NCBI GenBank assembly: GCA_013389125.1
Contig: JACADX010000042.1
Span: 1 to 6,597 of the forward strand
DNA: 6,597 nt
DNA from: Parvularculaceae bacterium
GTDB taxonomy: Bacteria > Pseudomonadota > Alphaproteobacteria > Caulobacterales > Parvularculaceae
Reading direction: 5' to 3'
Position numbers and translations under genes: made by a program. This document shows, one piece after another, positions 1-5,252 of this stretch (within the stretch, counting starts at the first letter, position 1; every line of letters starts with the position of its first letter). The notes under the pieces are model-generated. The model did not search any database. It was not told where the DNA came from and saw nothing but the letters and a program-made list of their open reading frames with translations.

Positions 1-418
1 CGACAATCCGGGCTTCATGATCGGCATTGACGCGGAAAAGGCCGGAACGATCCGCAAGGGCGTCGATGCGATGAACGCGATCTACAAGGCGAGCGTCCCC
101 TGGTGCTCGGTCGTCATCCGCAAGGCCTACGGCGTCGCCGGCGCGGCGATGTCCGATCACACGCGCTTCCAGTATCGCTTCGCCTGGCCGTCCGGCGACT
201 GGGGATCCCTGCCGATGGAGGGCGGCGCCGAAGTCGCCTATCGCACCGAGCTTTCCGCCGCAGCCGATCCCGCCGCGGAGCTTTCGAAGATCAAGGCGCG
301 CCTTTCCGCCGTCACCTCGCCCTTCCGCACGGCCGAGCAATTCCTGATCGAAGACATCATCGACCCGCGCGACACGCGGAAGCTGCTCTGCGAATTCGCG
401 GAGACGGCCTCGGCGTGA
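1..418 (+). CDS. Acyl-CoA carboxylase carboxyltransferase (beta) subunit, C-terminal part
   Basis: Partial gene; it enters from the left edge, its first complete codon is at base 2, and it ends with TGA at 416-418. About 138 residues are visible. They form the C-terminal half of a biotin-dependent carboxyltransferase, which moves CO2 from carboxybiotin to an acyl-CoA (acetyl-, propionyl- or methylcrotonyl-type) in the cytoplasm. Seen in sequence: PGFMIG then AEKAGTIRKG near the start, the glycine/alanine-rich RKAYGVAGAAM that forms the acyl-CoA/oxyanion pocket in this family, WPSGDWGSLPMEGG, and the closing PFRTAEQFLIEDIIDPRDTR with KLLCEF. This ending is typical of the stand-alone beta subunit, so the C-terminus looks complete. 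The acyl-CoA specificity cannot be read from this portion, and the biotin carboxylase partner is outside the window. Family assignment is confident; substrate is unknown. Confidence 0.93.
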   Translation, partial: DNPGFMIGIDAEKAGTIRKGVDAMNAIYKASVPWCSVVIRKAYGVAGAAMSDHTRFQYRFAWPSGDWGSLPMEGGAEVAYRTELSAAADPAAELSKIKARLSAVTSPFRTAEQFLIEDIIDPRDTRKLLCEFAETASA

Positions 419-455
419 ATGGCCGCCGACCTGCTCATTAGGGCTAACGTGAACC

Positions 456-490
456 GCGCAACAAGGCGCCGACCGAGTCAGTGGTTGCGC
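456..490. repeat. 7-bp inverted repeat between convergent genes
   Basis: GCGCAAC at 456-462 is mirrored exactly by GTTGCGC at 484-490, with a 21-base loop. It lies in the 106-base gap between the convergent ends of the carboxyltransferase gene and the minus-strand membrane-protein gene. That is where a shared terminator would be expected. Neither side has a T-tract, and the loop is long, so a terminator role is only a guess. Nothing else recognisable is in the gap. Confidence 0.2.
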
Positions 491-524
491 CATATTTGAC
501 TTATGCTGACGGCAATTGAGTAGA

Positions 525-830
525 TCAGTCGCCTGGCTTTTGTTGGCGCATGTAGGGAGAAAGCAGCCCGATAAATCCGCCGTAAAATATCCCGAAAAAG
601 ATCGCGCCCACGAGATGGGCTGCGTCGGGGCTAAGAGCAAACCAGTCGACCATGAGGGTCCGCATAACAATATAAGGGCCGATTAAAAATCCGACGGCCC
701 AGTGCGCGAGGCTCCAAGGTTCAGGACAATCGACGCTTACACCGAACACGGGACAGCCGAACGAAGCGAGGCCGGTTACGGCGAAAAACGCCCACAGCAA
801 AAGGCCGACGGATGCCTGAACGAATTTCAC
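525..830 (-). CDS. Small membrane protein of unknown function (three predicted helices)
   Basis: I do not recognise this 101-residue protein. It reads from a GTG at 830-828 to TGA at 527-525. Hydrophobic segments at about residues 7-25, 44-61 and 73-91 predict three transmembrane helices. Two cysteines (26 and 35) lie in the first loop, and a short polar tail follows (RQQKPGD). The third helix is glycine-rich (GAIFFGIFYGGFIG), suggesting helix packing. An upstream in-frame TGA at about 872 limits the start to GTG 830 or rarer codons; no clear Shine-Dalgarno is visible. GC content is about 56 %, below the neighbours, and it uses TTA, ATA, GTA, GGA and TGT codons that neighbouring genes mostly avoid. 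It may therefore be accessory or recently acquired. It lies downstream of the M19-family gene on the same strand, 91 bases away, but has its own promoter-like sequence. That it is a real gene is likely but unproven. Confidence 0.6.
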   Translation of the reverse strand: MKFVQASVGLLLWAFFAVTGLASFGCPVFGVSVDCPEPWSLAHWAVGFLIGPYIVMRTLMVDWFALSPDAAHLVGAIFFGIFYGGFIGLLSPYMRQQKPGD

Positions 831-844
831 CGCTTCAGGATAAG

Positions 845-873
845 ATATGATGGCGAGACTGCAAAGCAGTCAA
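845..873 (-). promoter_or_regulatory. Possible promoter of the small membrane-protein gene
   Basis: On the minus strand, TTGACT (873 to 868) is five of six matches to the -35 consensus. After 17 bases comes TCATAT (850 to 845), a poor -10 match; TATCTT at 847-842 is a better hexamer but gives a 20-base spacer. Transcription would start about 5-8 bases before the GTG start at 830, leaving almost no leader. The surrounding DNA is AT-rich compared with the genes. This is inference from spacing and consensus only. Confidence 0.3.
857..871. repeat. Perfect 15-base palindrome (6-bp arms, AAA centre), possible operator
   Basis: GACTGC at 857-862 and GCAGTC at 866-871 are exact inverted copies separated by AAA. 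The palindrome overlaps the -35-like TTGACT and the adjoining spacer in front of the minus-strand membrane-protein gene, a common place for a repressor site. It could instead form a short RNA hairpin in read-through transcripts from the M19-family gene. There is no T-tract on either strand, so it is not a convincing terminator. Confidence 0.35.
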
Positions 874-921
874 TTATCAGCGAAAGCCAAGATGAGCGGA
901 TGAGACAAAGGCGCTCCGCCG

Positions 922-2046
922 TCACACGCCCCAAACCTCCCCGAACAGCCTCAGGAAATTCCCGCCGAGGATCTTCTCGATCCGCGCTTCCTTCCAGCCG
1001 CGCGCGGACAAGAGCCCGGCGAGCCTTTCAAACTGCGTCGGGCCCATGAGATCCGGCGGGACGAGGATGATGTCGGGGTCTTCGTTCGGCGCGCCGACGC
1101 CGAGCCTTTTCCGGTTCTCGACGTCCTTGCGGTGCTCTTCAAGATAGGCGGGCATGTTGTCGATCGCGGTGACGCCGCCGTCGGTGCCGATCCCGACGTG
1201 ATCCTCGCCGCAGACATTCACCGCGTGTTCGATATGGGCGAGGATGTCCGCGGCCATGTGCTGACGCCCCGGCGAGAGATAGGGCATGAAATAAACGCCC
1301 ATGACGCCGCCCTTGTCGGCGAGCGCTTTGAGTTCGGCGTCCGTCTTGTTTCGCGGATGGGGCGCAAGGCTCGCGCAGCCCGCATGGGTGATGGCGATCG
1401 GCGCCGTTGACGCCGCGATCGCGTCCGTCGTCGTCTTTTCGCCGCCATGCGAAAGATCGACGAGCAGCTTTTCCCTGTTCAGCGCCGCGACAAGCGCGCG
1501 TCCGAACTCGGTGAGGCCCTTGTTCTCGGCGACGAGCGCGCCGTCGCCCGCCGCGGAGCGGAGATTGTAGGTCAATTGGCAGATGCGGACGCCGAGGTCC
1601 GCGAAAATGCGCGCGCGGGCGGGATCGCCCGCGAACATGTCGGAACTCTGAAAGCCGTAAATGACGCCGGCGAGGCCCTTTTCATGCGCGGCGCTGATGT
1701 CCGCCGCGTCGCGGATCTTCATTAGCGCGTCGGGGCGGAAGCGGATCGCCTCGTCCCACCAGGCGATGTCCTCGATTGTCGAAACAAAAGGGTCGTCCTC
1801 GCCAAAAACATAGCCGAGCGTCAGATTGGTGGCGGCGACGCCCGCCGCGCGCGCATCCGCGATCGGACGCGGATCGAGGCGATGCGCGGCGATTTCCTCT
1901 TCGCTCCATTCGCCGCGGTTCGGATTGCCGAGCCCGCCGAGCGCGTTGATGACGAGGCGGCGCTTTTTCATCGCGAGCGCCGGCGTCGAGGTCAGCGCCG
2001 ACGCGGCGAGGCCCGCCGCCACGAACATCCTGCGATGAATTTCCAT
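922..2046 (-). CDS. Tat-exported M19 (membrane dipeptidase) family protein with altered metal site
   Basis: Predicted 374 residues, from ATG at 2046-2044. The open frame extends upstream, but this start puts a twin-arginine-like signal at the N-terminus (HRRMFVAAGLAASAL, cleavage expected after TPALA at residue 25). It also lies 5 bases after the stop of the upstream gene; an AAGGGA lies 14 bases upstream, rather far for a Shine-Dalgarno. Family M19 enzymes are binuclear zinc dipeptidases. Retained family features are VDLSH (196-200), ITH (219-221) followed by a CDHPRN-like APHPRN, GGVMGVYFMP (246-255), GEDHVGIGTD (280-289) and GGNFLR (361-366). Unusual: the N-terminal metal motif DGHND is replaced by INALGG (33-38), and the bridging Glu of GVEGG by Gln133 (GFQSS). 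Only two of the five classical ligands (His200, His221) remain. It may be non-catalytic or have another activity. Probably periplasmic and co-transcribed with the gene before it. Confidence 0.85.
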   Translation of the reverse strand: MEIHRRMFVAAGLAASALTSTPALAMKKRRLVINALGGLGNPNRGEWSEEEIAAHRLDPRPIADARAAGVAATNLTLGYVFGEDDPFVSTIEDIAWWDEAIRFRPDALMKIRDAADISAAHEKGLAGVIYGFQSSDMFAGDPARARIFADLGVRICQLTYNLRSAAGDGALVAENKGLTEFGRALVAALNREKLLVDLSHGGEKTTTDAIAASTAPIAITHAGCASLAPHPRNKTDAELKALADKGGVMGVYFMPYLSPGRQHMAADILAHIEHAVNVCGEDHVGIGTDGGVTAIDNMPAYLEEHRKDVENRKRLGVGAPNEDPDIILVPPDLMGPTQFERLAGLLSARGWKEARIEKILGGNFLRLFGEVWGV

Positions 2047-2051
2047 TTCGA

Positions 2052-2585
2052 CTAATTCGATCCCTTCCGCGCGTAGTCGCCCTGATACCAGATTTTCCAC
2101 TCGCCTGACTGCGGATCTCGCGTTTCAAAAACCTGGTCAAGCGCATTGATCCCGGCGCGCTTCCAGGTGATGCGCATATCGACCGATTGCGCACGCGCAT
2201 AGAAATGCGCTGCGCCTTCAAGCGTCATGCGCCCTTCTTCCTCTGCGGCCCCTTCCAGATTGAGCGCATAGCCGCCATAACCGCCGGACACCCAGCGCTG
2301 GCGCCATTTGCGGTCGATCGGGTCGTAATAGGTGAGGCTTTCTCCCTTCACGCCGTCCGCGCCGCTCCATGATTCCCTCAGCGCGCATCCGTCATGAATC
2401 GTTTCGATTCGATTCTCGCCTGACACTTCGCCGCTTTGGGCGTTGGCGACAGACCAGTCGCCCACCCAGAAATCAAATGCGCGAAACGCCGCGTCGCTGC
2501 ACGCCGGCGACGGGGCCGGTTCGGCTGCGGTCGCCGCAGTCAAAGTCGTCAACAAGGCGATTTTCGCCAGAAACCATATTTTCAA
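2052..2585 (-). CDS. Secreted DUF1579-like protein
   Basis: About 177 residues, ending with TAG at 2054-2052. The chosen start is TTG at 2585-2583 because GGAGG lies exactly 5 bases upstream (2595-2591); an in-frame TTG at 2597 precedes that site and stops lie just before it. The first 20 residues (KIWFLAKIALLTTLTAATA) form a classical signal peptide with a likely cut before AEPAP, so it should be periplasmic or secreted. The mature part carries FDFWVGDW (37-44), the ENRIETIHDGCALRESW stretch, a GESLTYYDP segment, WRQRWVSGGYGG, and a tryptophan-rich end (GEWKIWYQGDYARKG). These are hallmarks, from memory, of a beta-barrel-like family of uncharacterised exported proteins related to DUF1579. 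No enzyme motif is visible. Its stop lies 5 bases before the M19-family start, so the two are very probably one transcript and possibly act together outside the cytoplasm. Confidence 0.78.
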   Translation of the reverse strand: MKIWFLAKIALLTTLTAATAAEPAPSPACSDAAFRAFDFWVGDWSVANAQSGEVSGENRIETIHDGCALRESWSGADGVKGESLTYYDPIDRKWRQRWVSGGYGGYALNLEGAAEEEGRMTLEGAAHFYARAQSVDMRITWKRAGINALDQVFETRDPQSGEWKIWYQGDYARKGSN

Positions 2586-2590
2586 TGCTT

Positions 2591-2595
2591 CCTCC
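2591..2595 (-). promoter_or_regulatory. Shine-Dalgarno that fixes a TTG start
   Basis: CCTCC on the + strand reads GGAGG on the minus strand, 5 bases before TTG at 2585. This is the strongest ribosome-binding site in the window. It decides the start of the DUF1579-like gene over the upstream TTG at 2597, which overlaps the site itself. Confidence 0.7.
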
Positions 2596-2658
2596 AAACT
2601 TCATCAGCGCCGCCCGACGTCCGGCTTAGCTGGGCTACTCGCCGTGCATAAGCGCGAC

Positions 2659-2682
2659 GCCCCTTCGATTTCGGCGAGGGGC
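2659..2682. repeat. Short inverted repeat in the gap after mutY
   Basis: GCCCCT at 2659-2664 pairs with AGGGGC at 2677-2682, a 6-bp GC-rich stem with a 12-base loop. It lies in the 141-base space between the mutY stop and the start of the DUF1579-like gene. It might slow or end mutY transcription, but no T-tract follows on the minus strand. I see no convincing promoter in this gap. Confidence 0.2.
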
Positions 2683-2726
2683 CCGTCAATCGCGGCAAGG
2701 CGTTCGACGCACGGATCAAGAAAGCA

Positions 2727-3782
2727 TCATGCGGATCGCGTCGCATTAGCCAGCGCTACCGCCTTTTTCATCACGGTCGGAAGGCGAGCCTCTTCCGGCG
2801 CGATCCATTGCTGGCTGTCGAGCGGCCGGAACCTCTTCGGCGCCGTCGCTGACATCACGTCGAGTTCGAGATGAAAATGCGTGAAACTGTGTCGGACGGT
2901 TCCGGCGTGGCGCCAATTGATGGCGTCTTTACGCCCCCCTTGGGTCGGCTTCGCCGGCTTTGTCGTCCACGCCGTCCCCGGCAAGCCCAGCATGCCGCCG
3001 AGCAATCCCTTTTCCGGGCGCCGTTCAAGAAGCATCTCGCCTTTCGCGTTGACGAGCGCATAGGCGACGCCGCGGCGCGTCGGCTTTTCGGCCTTTTTGG
3101 CTTTTTGCGGCAGGGATTCGGCGAACCCTTTCGCGCGAGCAGCGCAGCAGGCGGCCAAGGGACACGCGCCGCATTTCGGATTTCGCGGCGTGCAAAGGGT
3201 CGCGCCCAAATCCATCAACGCTTGCGCGAAGTCGCCGGAGCGGCGCGCCGGCCAGACGGCGCTTATCGCTTCCTTCAATTCCGCTTTCGCTTTCGGCAGC
3301 GGCGTCTTGATCGCGAAGAGCCTTGCTGCGACGCGTTCGATATTGCCGTCGACGACGATCGCTCGCCTGTCAAAAGCGATCGCGGCGATCGCCGCCGCCG
3401 TATAGGGGCCGACGCCCGGCAGCGCGCGCAAGCCTTCCTCCGTATCCGGAAAAGTCCCGCGCGCGGCGACCTTGACGGCGCATTTATGGAGATTTCGGGC
3501 GCGCGCGTAGTAGCCGAGACCCGCCCATTCGCCGAGGATGTCGTCAAGCGCCGCCGCCGCCATCGCCTCGACCGTCGGCCAGCGCGCAAGGAACGCCTCA
3601 AAACGCGGGCGCACGGCCTTGACCGTCGTCTGCTGGAGCATGATTTCGGAGAGCCAGACCATGTAAGGGTCGGGCGCGGCGCCGGACTTGCGGTCCTTCG
3701 GCCCGACGCGCCAGGGAAGCGCCCGCGCATTCGCGTCGTACCATTTGAGAAGCGCTTTCGGGATCGCGGACATCGGCGACAT
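2727..3782 (-). CDS. mutY: A/G-specific adenine DNA glycosylase MutY
   Basis: 351 residues, ATG at 3782 (an in-frame ATG three codons later is also possible; neither has a clear Shine-Dalgarno). MutY excises adenine paired with 8-oxoguanine, preventing G:C to T:A mutation. Seen: LPWR (22-25); PYMVWLSEIMLQQTTV (39-54) with catalytic Glu46; GLGYYARARNLHK (88-100); the helix-hairpin-helix LPGVGPYTAAAI (121-132); VVDGNIERV (143-151) with catalytic Asp145; and the iron-sulphur cluster cysteines 197, 204, 207 and 213 in the exact Cx6Cx2Cx5C spacing. From about residue 235 there is a C-terminal Nudix-like domain that recognises 8-oxoguanine, with LERRPEKGLLGGMLGLPG and HSFTHFHLELDV, as in the E. coli enzyme. 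All key residues are present and length is normal for the family. It is transcribed divergently from the dciA-type gene and heads the minus-strand group. Confidence 0.97.
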   Translation of the reverse strand: MSPMSAIPKALLKWYDANARALPWRVGPKDRKSGAAPDPYMVWLSEIMLQQTTVKAVRPRFEAFLARWPTVEAMAAAALDDILGEWAGLGYYARARNLHKCAVKVAARGTFPDTEEGLRALPGVGPYTAAAIAAIAFDRRAIVVDGNIERVAARLFAIKTPLPKAKAELKEAISAVWPARRSGDFAQALMDLGATLCTPRNPKCGACPLAACCAARAKGFAESLPQKAKKAEKPTRRGVAYALVNAKGEMLLERRPEKGLLGGMLGLPGTAWTTKPAKPTQGGRKDAINWRHAGTVRHSFTHFHLELDVMSATAPKRFRPLDSQQWIAPEEARLPTVMKKAVALANATRSA

Positions 3783-3883
3783 CTCATGCTAGGCTTCGCG
3801 CGATACAGGGAGCGTCGGCTTTTGAACAGGCTGAGGACGAAGGATCGCCTTTGGACCGCCCCGCGGGGGAAAGGCTTGCCGCC

Positions 3884-4294
3884 ATGACGCATCGCCGCCC
3901 GCCGCTCCGCGACGGCCTCGCGCCGCCGACCCGCGGTCCTCGCGCCGCGGCGCCTTCGCTTTCGCGCTTTTCATCGGCCGTTCTCGCCGACCTCGCCCGC
4001 AAGACGCGCTATGTCGATCCCGACATTATCGCGATCTGGCCGAAGCTTGCCGGCCCCGAACTGTCGCGACTTTGCCGGCCCGGCCGCCTTTCAGGCGGGC
4101 GCGAGGGCCGGACGCTCGAAGTCGTCGTTCCCCATGGGGCGGCGGCCGCGTCGGTCGCCTTCGCCTCGGAGGATCTGCGCCTTCGGCTCAACGATTATTT
4201 CGGACCGAACGCCATCGCCCGGATCGCCATCATTCAGGCGCCGAGAGCGCCCGGCGGGCCGAAAGGCGGTCTTTCCCGTTTCAGGACCGGCTGA
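3884..4294 (+). CDS. DciA/DUF721 family protein (predicted replicative helicase loader)
   Basis: 136 residues from ATG 3884, preceded by GGGGGAAAGG with a 9-base spacer. An alternative TTG start at 3851 (11 residues longer) has AAGGA 6 bases upstream and cannot be excluded. The first 25 residues are basic and proline-rich. The DUF721 core follows: a helix LADLARKTRYVDPDIIAIW, then WPKLAGPELSRLCRPGRLS (52-70), the strand TLEVVVPHGAAAASVAF (78-93), and LRLRLNDYFGPNAIARIAII (98-117). These match the family pattern of a KH-like fold ending with the NxxxG...V/I-x-x-I segment. DciA proteins are the ancestral bacterial loaders/operators of the DnaB helicase; the link to this member is by family. It is divergent from mutY and lies 126 bases upstream of the DsbA-like gene, an arrangement I recall as conserved in alphaproteobacteria together with smc. 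Confidence 0.82.
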   Translation: MTHRRPPLRDGLAPPTRGPRAAAPSLSRFSSAVLADLARKTRYVDPDIIAIWPKLAGPELSRLCRPGRLSGGREGRTLEVVVPHGAAAASVAFASEDLRLRLNDYFGPNAIARIAIIQAPRAPGGPKGGLSRFRTG

Positions 4295-4379
4295 TCCCGG
4301 CAAATTGTCGGCAAGGTTTTCACAAAGGCTCGATTCTCGGGCGCGACCTTGATACGGCGAAGGGCCTCTGCGATCTAGG

Positions 4380-4424
4380 ATGTTCCAATGGTTCAAGAAG
4401 GCAGTTCCGAAAGGCAGTCCATGA
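4380..4424 (+). CDS. Possible 14-codon upstream mini-ORF overlapping the DsbA-like start
   Basis: ATG at 4380 opens MFQWFKKAVPKGSP and stops with TGA at 4422-4424, which overlaps the ATG of the DsbA-like gene (ATGA). Such overlap is typical of translational coupling. The peptide is basic and slightly aromatic, with no recognised family. No strong ribosome-binding site precedes it (only TAGG immediately before). It may be a chance reading frame; nothing but the overlap supports it. Confidence 0.2.
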   Translation: MFQWFKKAVPKGSP

Positions 4425-5089
4425 AGCTTCGCGCCCTCCTCATCGCCGCCCCGCTCCTCCTCGCCGCCTGCGGCAACGCCTCCTCCGAAGGCGCCAAGGG
4501 CGAGGCCAAGGCGCCGACAGCCGCCAAGGCGGAAAAGGGCGCTGAGATCGCCCCGACCGACATGGTGATGGGCGATCCGAACGCCAAAGTGACGCTCATC
4601 GAATACGCCTCGGTCACCTGCCCCCATTGCGCGACGTTCAACGAACAAGTGATCCCGTCGATCCGCGAGAAGTACATCGAGACCGGGAAAGTGAAGCTCA
4701 TTTTCCGGGAGTTTCCGACGAGCCCCGCGAACTATTCCCTCATCGGCTCCGTTCTCGCGCGCTGCGCGGCCGAAAAGTCGGGACCCGAGGCGTATTTTCT
4801 CATTACCGATGCGCTGTTTCGCGGCCAGCAGAACTGGATCAAGGACAATCCGCGCGACGAGCTCGTGAAGATTGTCGCGCAGGCGGGCATGGACGGCCCG
4901 GCGCTTGACGCCTGTCTCCAGCGCAAGGAACTCGTTGAGATCATCAATACGAACGCCAGGGAGGGCATGGAGAAATACGGCATTCAGGGAACGCCCTCCT
5001 TCATCCTCGACGGCCAGAAGATGTCCTACAAATCGAAGGAAGACTTTGAAGCGCAGATCGCCGCCGCCGTCGAAAAAGCGGGGGCTTGA
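4421..5089 (+). CDS. DsbA-like thioredoxin-fold lipoprotein (thiol oxidoreductase)
   Basis: 222 residues from ATG 4421, chosen because GAAAGG lies 6 bases upstream (4409-4414) and because it places a compact signal (MKLRALLIAAPLLLAACGN) at the N-terminus. The in-frame ATG at 4388 would add an unlikely 11-residue polar extension. LAAC at 14-17 is a lipobox, so Cys17 should be lipidated and the protein membrane-anchored on the periplasmic side. An Ala/Lys-rich linker (about 19-45) precedes the thioredoxin-like domain. That domain has the active site CPHC (67-70), a helical insertion (about 100-185) and the cis-proline in GTPSFIL (Pro192). The CPHC motif is that of disulfide oxidases/isomerases of the DsbA group. 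Its physiological partner is unknown; no DsbB-like gene is present. It lies between the DciA-type gene and smc, an apparently conserved order. Whether it oxidises or reduces substrates cannot be read from sequence. Confidence 0.9.
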   Translation: MKLRALLIAAPLLLAACGNASSEGAKGEAKAPTAAKAEKGAEIAPTDMVMGDPNAKVTLIEYASVTCPHCATFNEQVIPSIREKYIETGKVKLIFREFPTSPANYSLIGSVLARCAAEKSGPEAYFLITDALFRGQQNWIKDNPRDELVKIVAQAGMDGPALDACLQRKELVEIINTNAREGMEKYGIQGTPSFILDGQKMSYKSKEDFEAQIAAAVEKAGA

Positions 5090-5199
5090 GAGAGTTCGGG
5101 TTGCGCAGCGTTCCAATCATTCGCCATCGATCATTTCTCCACAAGCGCGGCGGGAAAATTGCCCCGCCCGGAGAATCGGCGCTCGGTGACCGCTTTGGG

Positions 5200-5233
5200 G
5201 CGGCCGCCGCGTTGTCGGGAACGCAGCGGCTGC
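5200..5233 (+). repeat. Long GC-rich hairpin just upstream of smc
   Basis: Bases 5200-5213 can pair with 5220-5233: 13 of 14 positions pair (one G-U, one C-A mismatch), leaving a 6-base GTCGGG loop. It is the strongest stem I found in the window. It ends 19 bases before the TTG start of smc. No T-tract follows, so it is unlikely to be an intrinsic terminator. It could shape the leader or ribosome access of smc mRNA. A smaller stem, GGCGGG (5149-5154) with CCCGCC (5163-5168), lies upstream in the same 163-base gap. Confidence 0.45.
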
Positions 5234-5252
5234 GGTCGTCGGGGTTCCGGTC

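Noticed and set aside
1682..2221. 179-codon minus-strand frame overlapping the M19-family and DUF1579-like genes
   Set aside because: It is in another frame of the same strand, is arginine/glycine-rich, and both overlapping genes have recognisable signal peptides and motifs.
2871..3887. 338-codon open frame on the + strand opposite mutY
   Set aside because: Arginine-rich translation without motifs, fully antisense to an intact mutY with all catalytic residues.
4297..4320. Short stem CCGGC/GTCGG followed by TTTT after the DciA-type gene, considered as a terminator
   Set aside because: Only 5 pairs including a G-U, and the four T bases are separated from the stem by five other bases.
4349..4377. 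TTGATA followed after 17 bases by GATCTA, considered as a promoter for the DsbA-like gene
   Set aside because: The -10 position matches the consensus poorly, and a better hexamer needs a 21-base spacer.
4091..5116. 341-codon open frame on the minus strand opposite the DsbA-like and DciA-type genes
   Set aside because: It is antisense to a gene with clear active-site motifs, shows no family motif, and is the kind of long shadow frame expected in GC-rich DNA.
5111..5136. Repeated ATCATT words near ATCGAT after the DsbA-like gene
   Set aside because: Two short copies only; expected by chance and not arranged as a clear direct or inverted repeat.
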